Assembly (NCBI GenBank): GCA_965226825.1
Contig: CBDDED010000003.1
Span: 992,001-1,056,000, forward strand
DNA length: 64,000 bases
Reading direction: 5' to 3'
From: Io17-Chloro-G2 sp965226825
Lineage (GTDB): Bacteria > Chloroflexota > Dehalococcoidia > Lucifugimonadales > UBA3495
This document shows positions 63,996-64,000 of this stretch, piece after piece. Below the pieces are notes generated by a model, which did no database searches, was not told the origin of the DNA, and saw only the letters and a program-made list of their open reading frames with translations. A program made the position numbers and the translations under genes. Within the stretch, counting starts at the first letter, position 1; each line of letters opens with the position of its first letter.

Positions 63996-64000
63996 GTTTT

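Noticed and set aside
1..64000. CRISPR array, rRNA or tRNA genes, including tRNA(Sec)
   Set aside because: No regularly spaced direct repeats, rRNA segments or convincing tRNA cloverleaf sequence was noticed by eye; a covariance-model scan would be decisive.

Overview
The window is high-GC bacterial chromosome (about 60% by eye). The mix of a monomeric NADP isocitrate dehydrogenase, a lactate-dehydrogenase-like malate dehydrogenase, a succinate dehydrogenase with an HdrB-type third subunit, a separate NuoK-L-M-N block, endonuclease Q, SelA and a luciferase-like oxidoreductase resembles Chloroflexota of the Dehalococcoidia/SAR202 type. That placement is inference, because no rRNA or other definitive marker is present.

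Layout. 1-4.9 kb (minus): coaE, a MoxR/NorQ-type AAA+ ATPase, a CoA-type Nudix hydrolase and a large NorD-like VWA protein cut by the window edge, tightly packed as one operon. 5.1-7.3 kb (minus): a RimI-like acetyltransferase and endonuclease Q. 7.4-9.4 kb (plus): groES-groEL with a clear terminator. 9.5-11.8 kb (minus): an alpha/beta hydrolase with an Asp nucleophile and selA. 12-15.3 kb (plus): an acyl-CoA dehydrogenase, an ECF sigma factor and its membrane anti-sigma-like partner. 16-19 kb (plus): riboflavin operon ribD-ribE-ribBA, ending in a palindromic terminator shared with convergent prfB, which carries the UGA +1 frameshift. 20.7-25.6 kb: thrS, a thioredoxin-like lipoprotein whose reading frame crosses an in-frame UGA (UxxC, with a SECIS-like hairpin), and a YyaL/DUF255 protein.

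25.7-39.7 kb is an accessory region. It is bounded by two identical 33-bp direct repeats, the right one inside the 3' end of a large serine recombinase gene. It holds IS630 and two IS21 istB remnants, a repeat-containing unknown protein, a luciferase-like oxidoreductase and three tandem MetE-like methyltransferases. 40-42.8 kb: an MFS transporter and an intact IS5-like element embedded in a dispersed palindromic repeat family. 43-46.4 kb: icd and mdh. 46.4-52.5 kb: a PD-(D/E)XK protein, a class III aminotransferase, a Uma2 gene split by an IS630 element with TA target duplication, an HNH endonuclease and a fused MNT-HEPN protein. 52.5-57.9 kb (minus): sdhE-like/sdhB/sdhA, a Nudix hydrolase and nadK. 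58.2-64 kb (minus): nuoN, nuoM, nuoL, a 64-residue protein and nuoK, running off the right edge.

The main find is the probable selenoprotein at 22.6-23.4 kb. The UGA falls exactly where TlpA-type thioredoxins have the first Cys of CxxC. The frame stays open to a plausible thioredoxin C-terminus, a 6-7 bp hairpin with a GU-containing loop starts 17 nt after the UGA, and selA lies 11 kb away.
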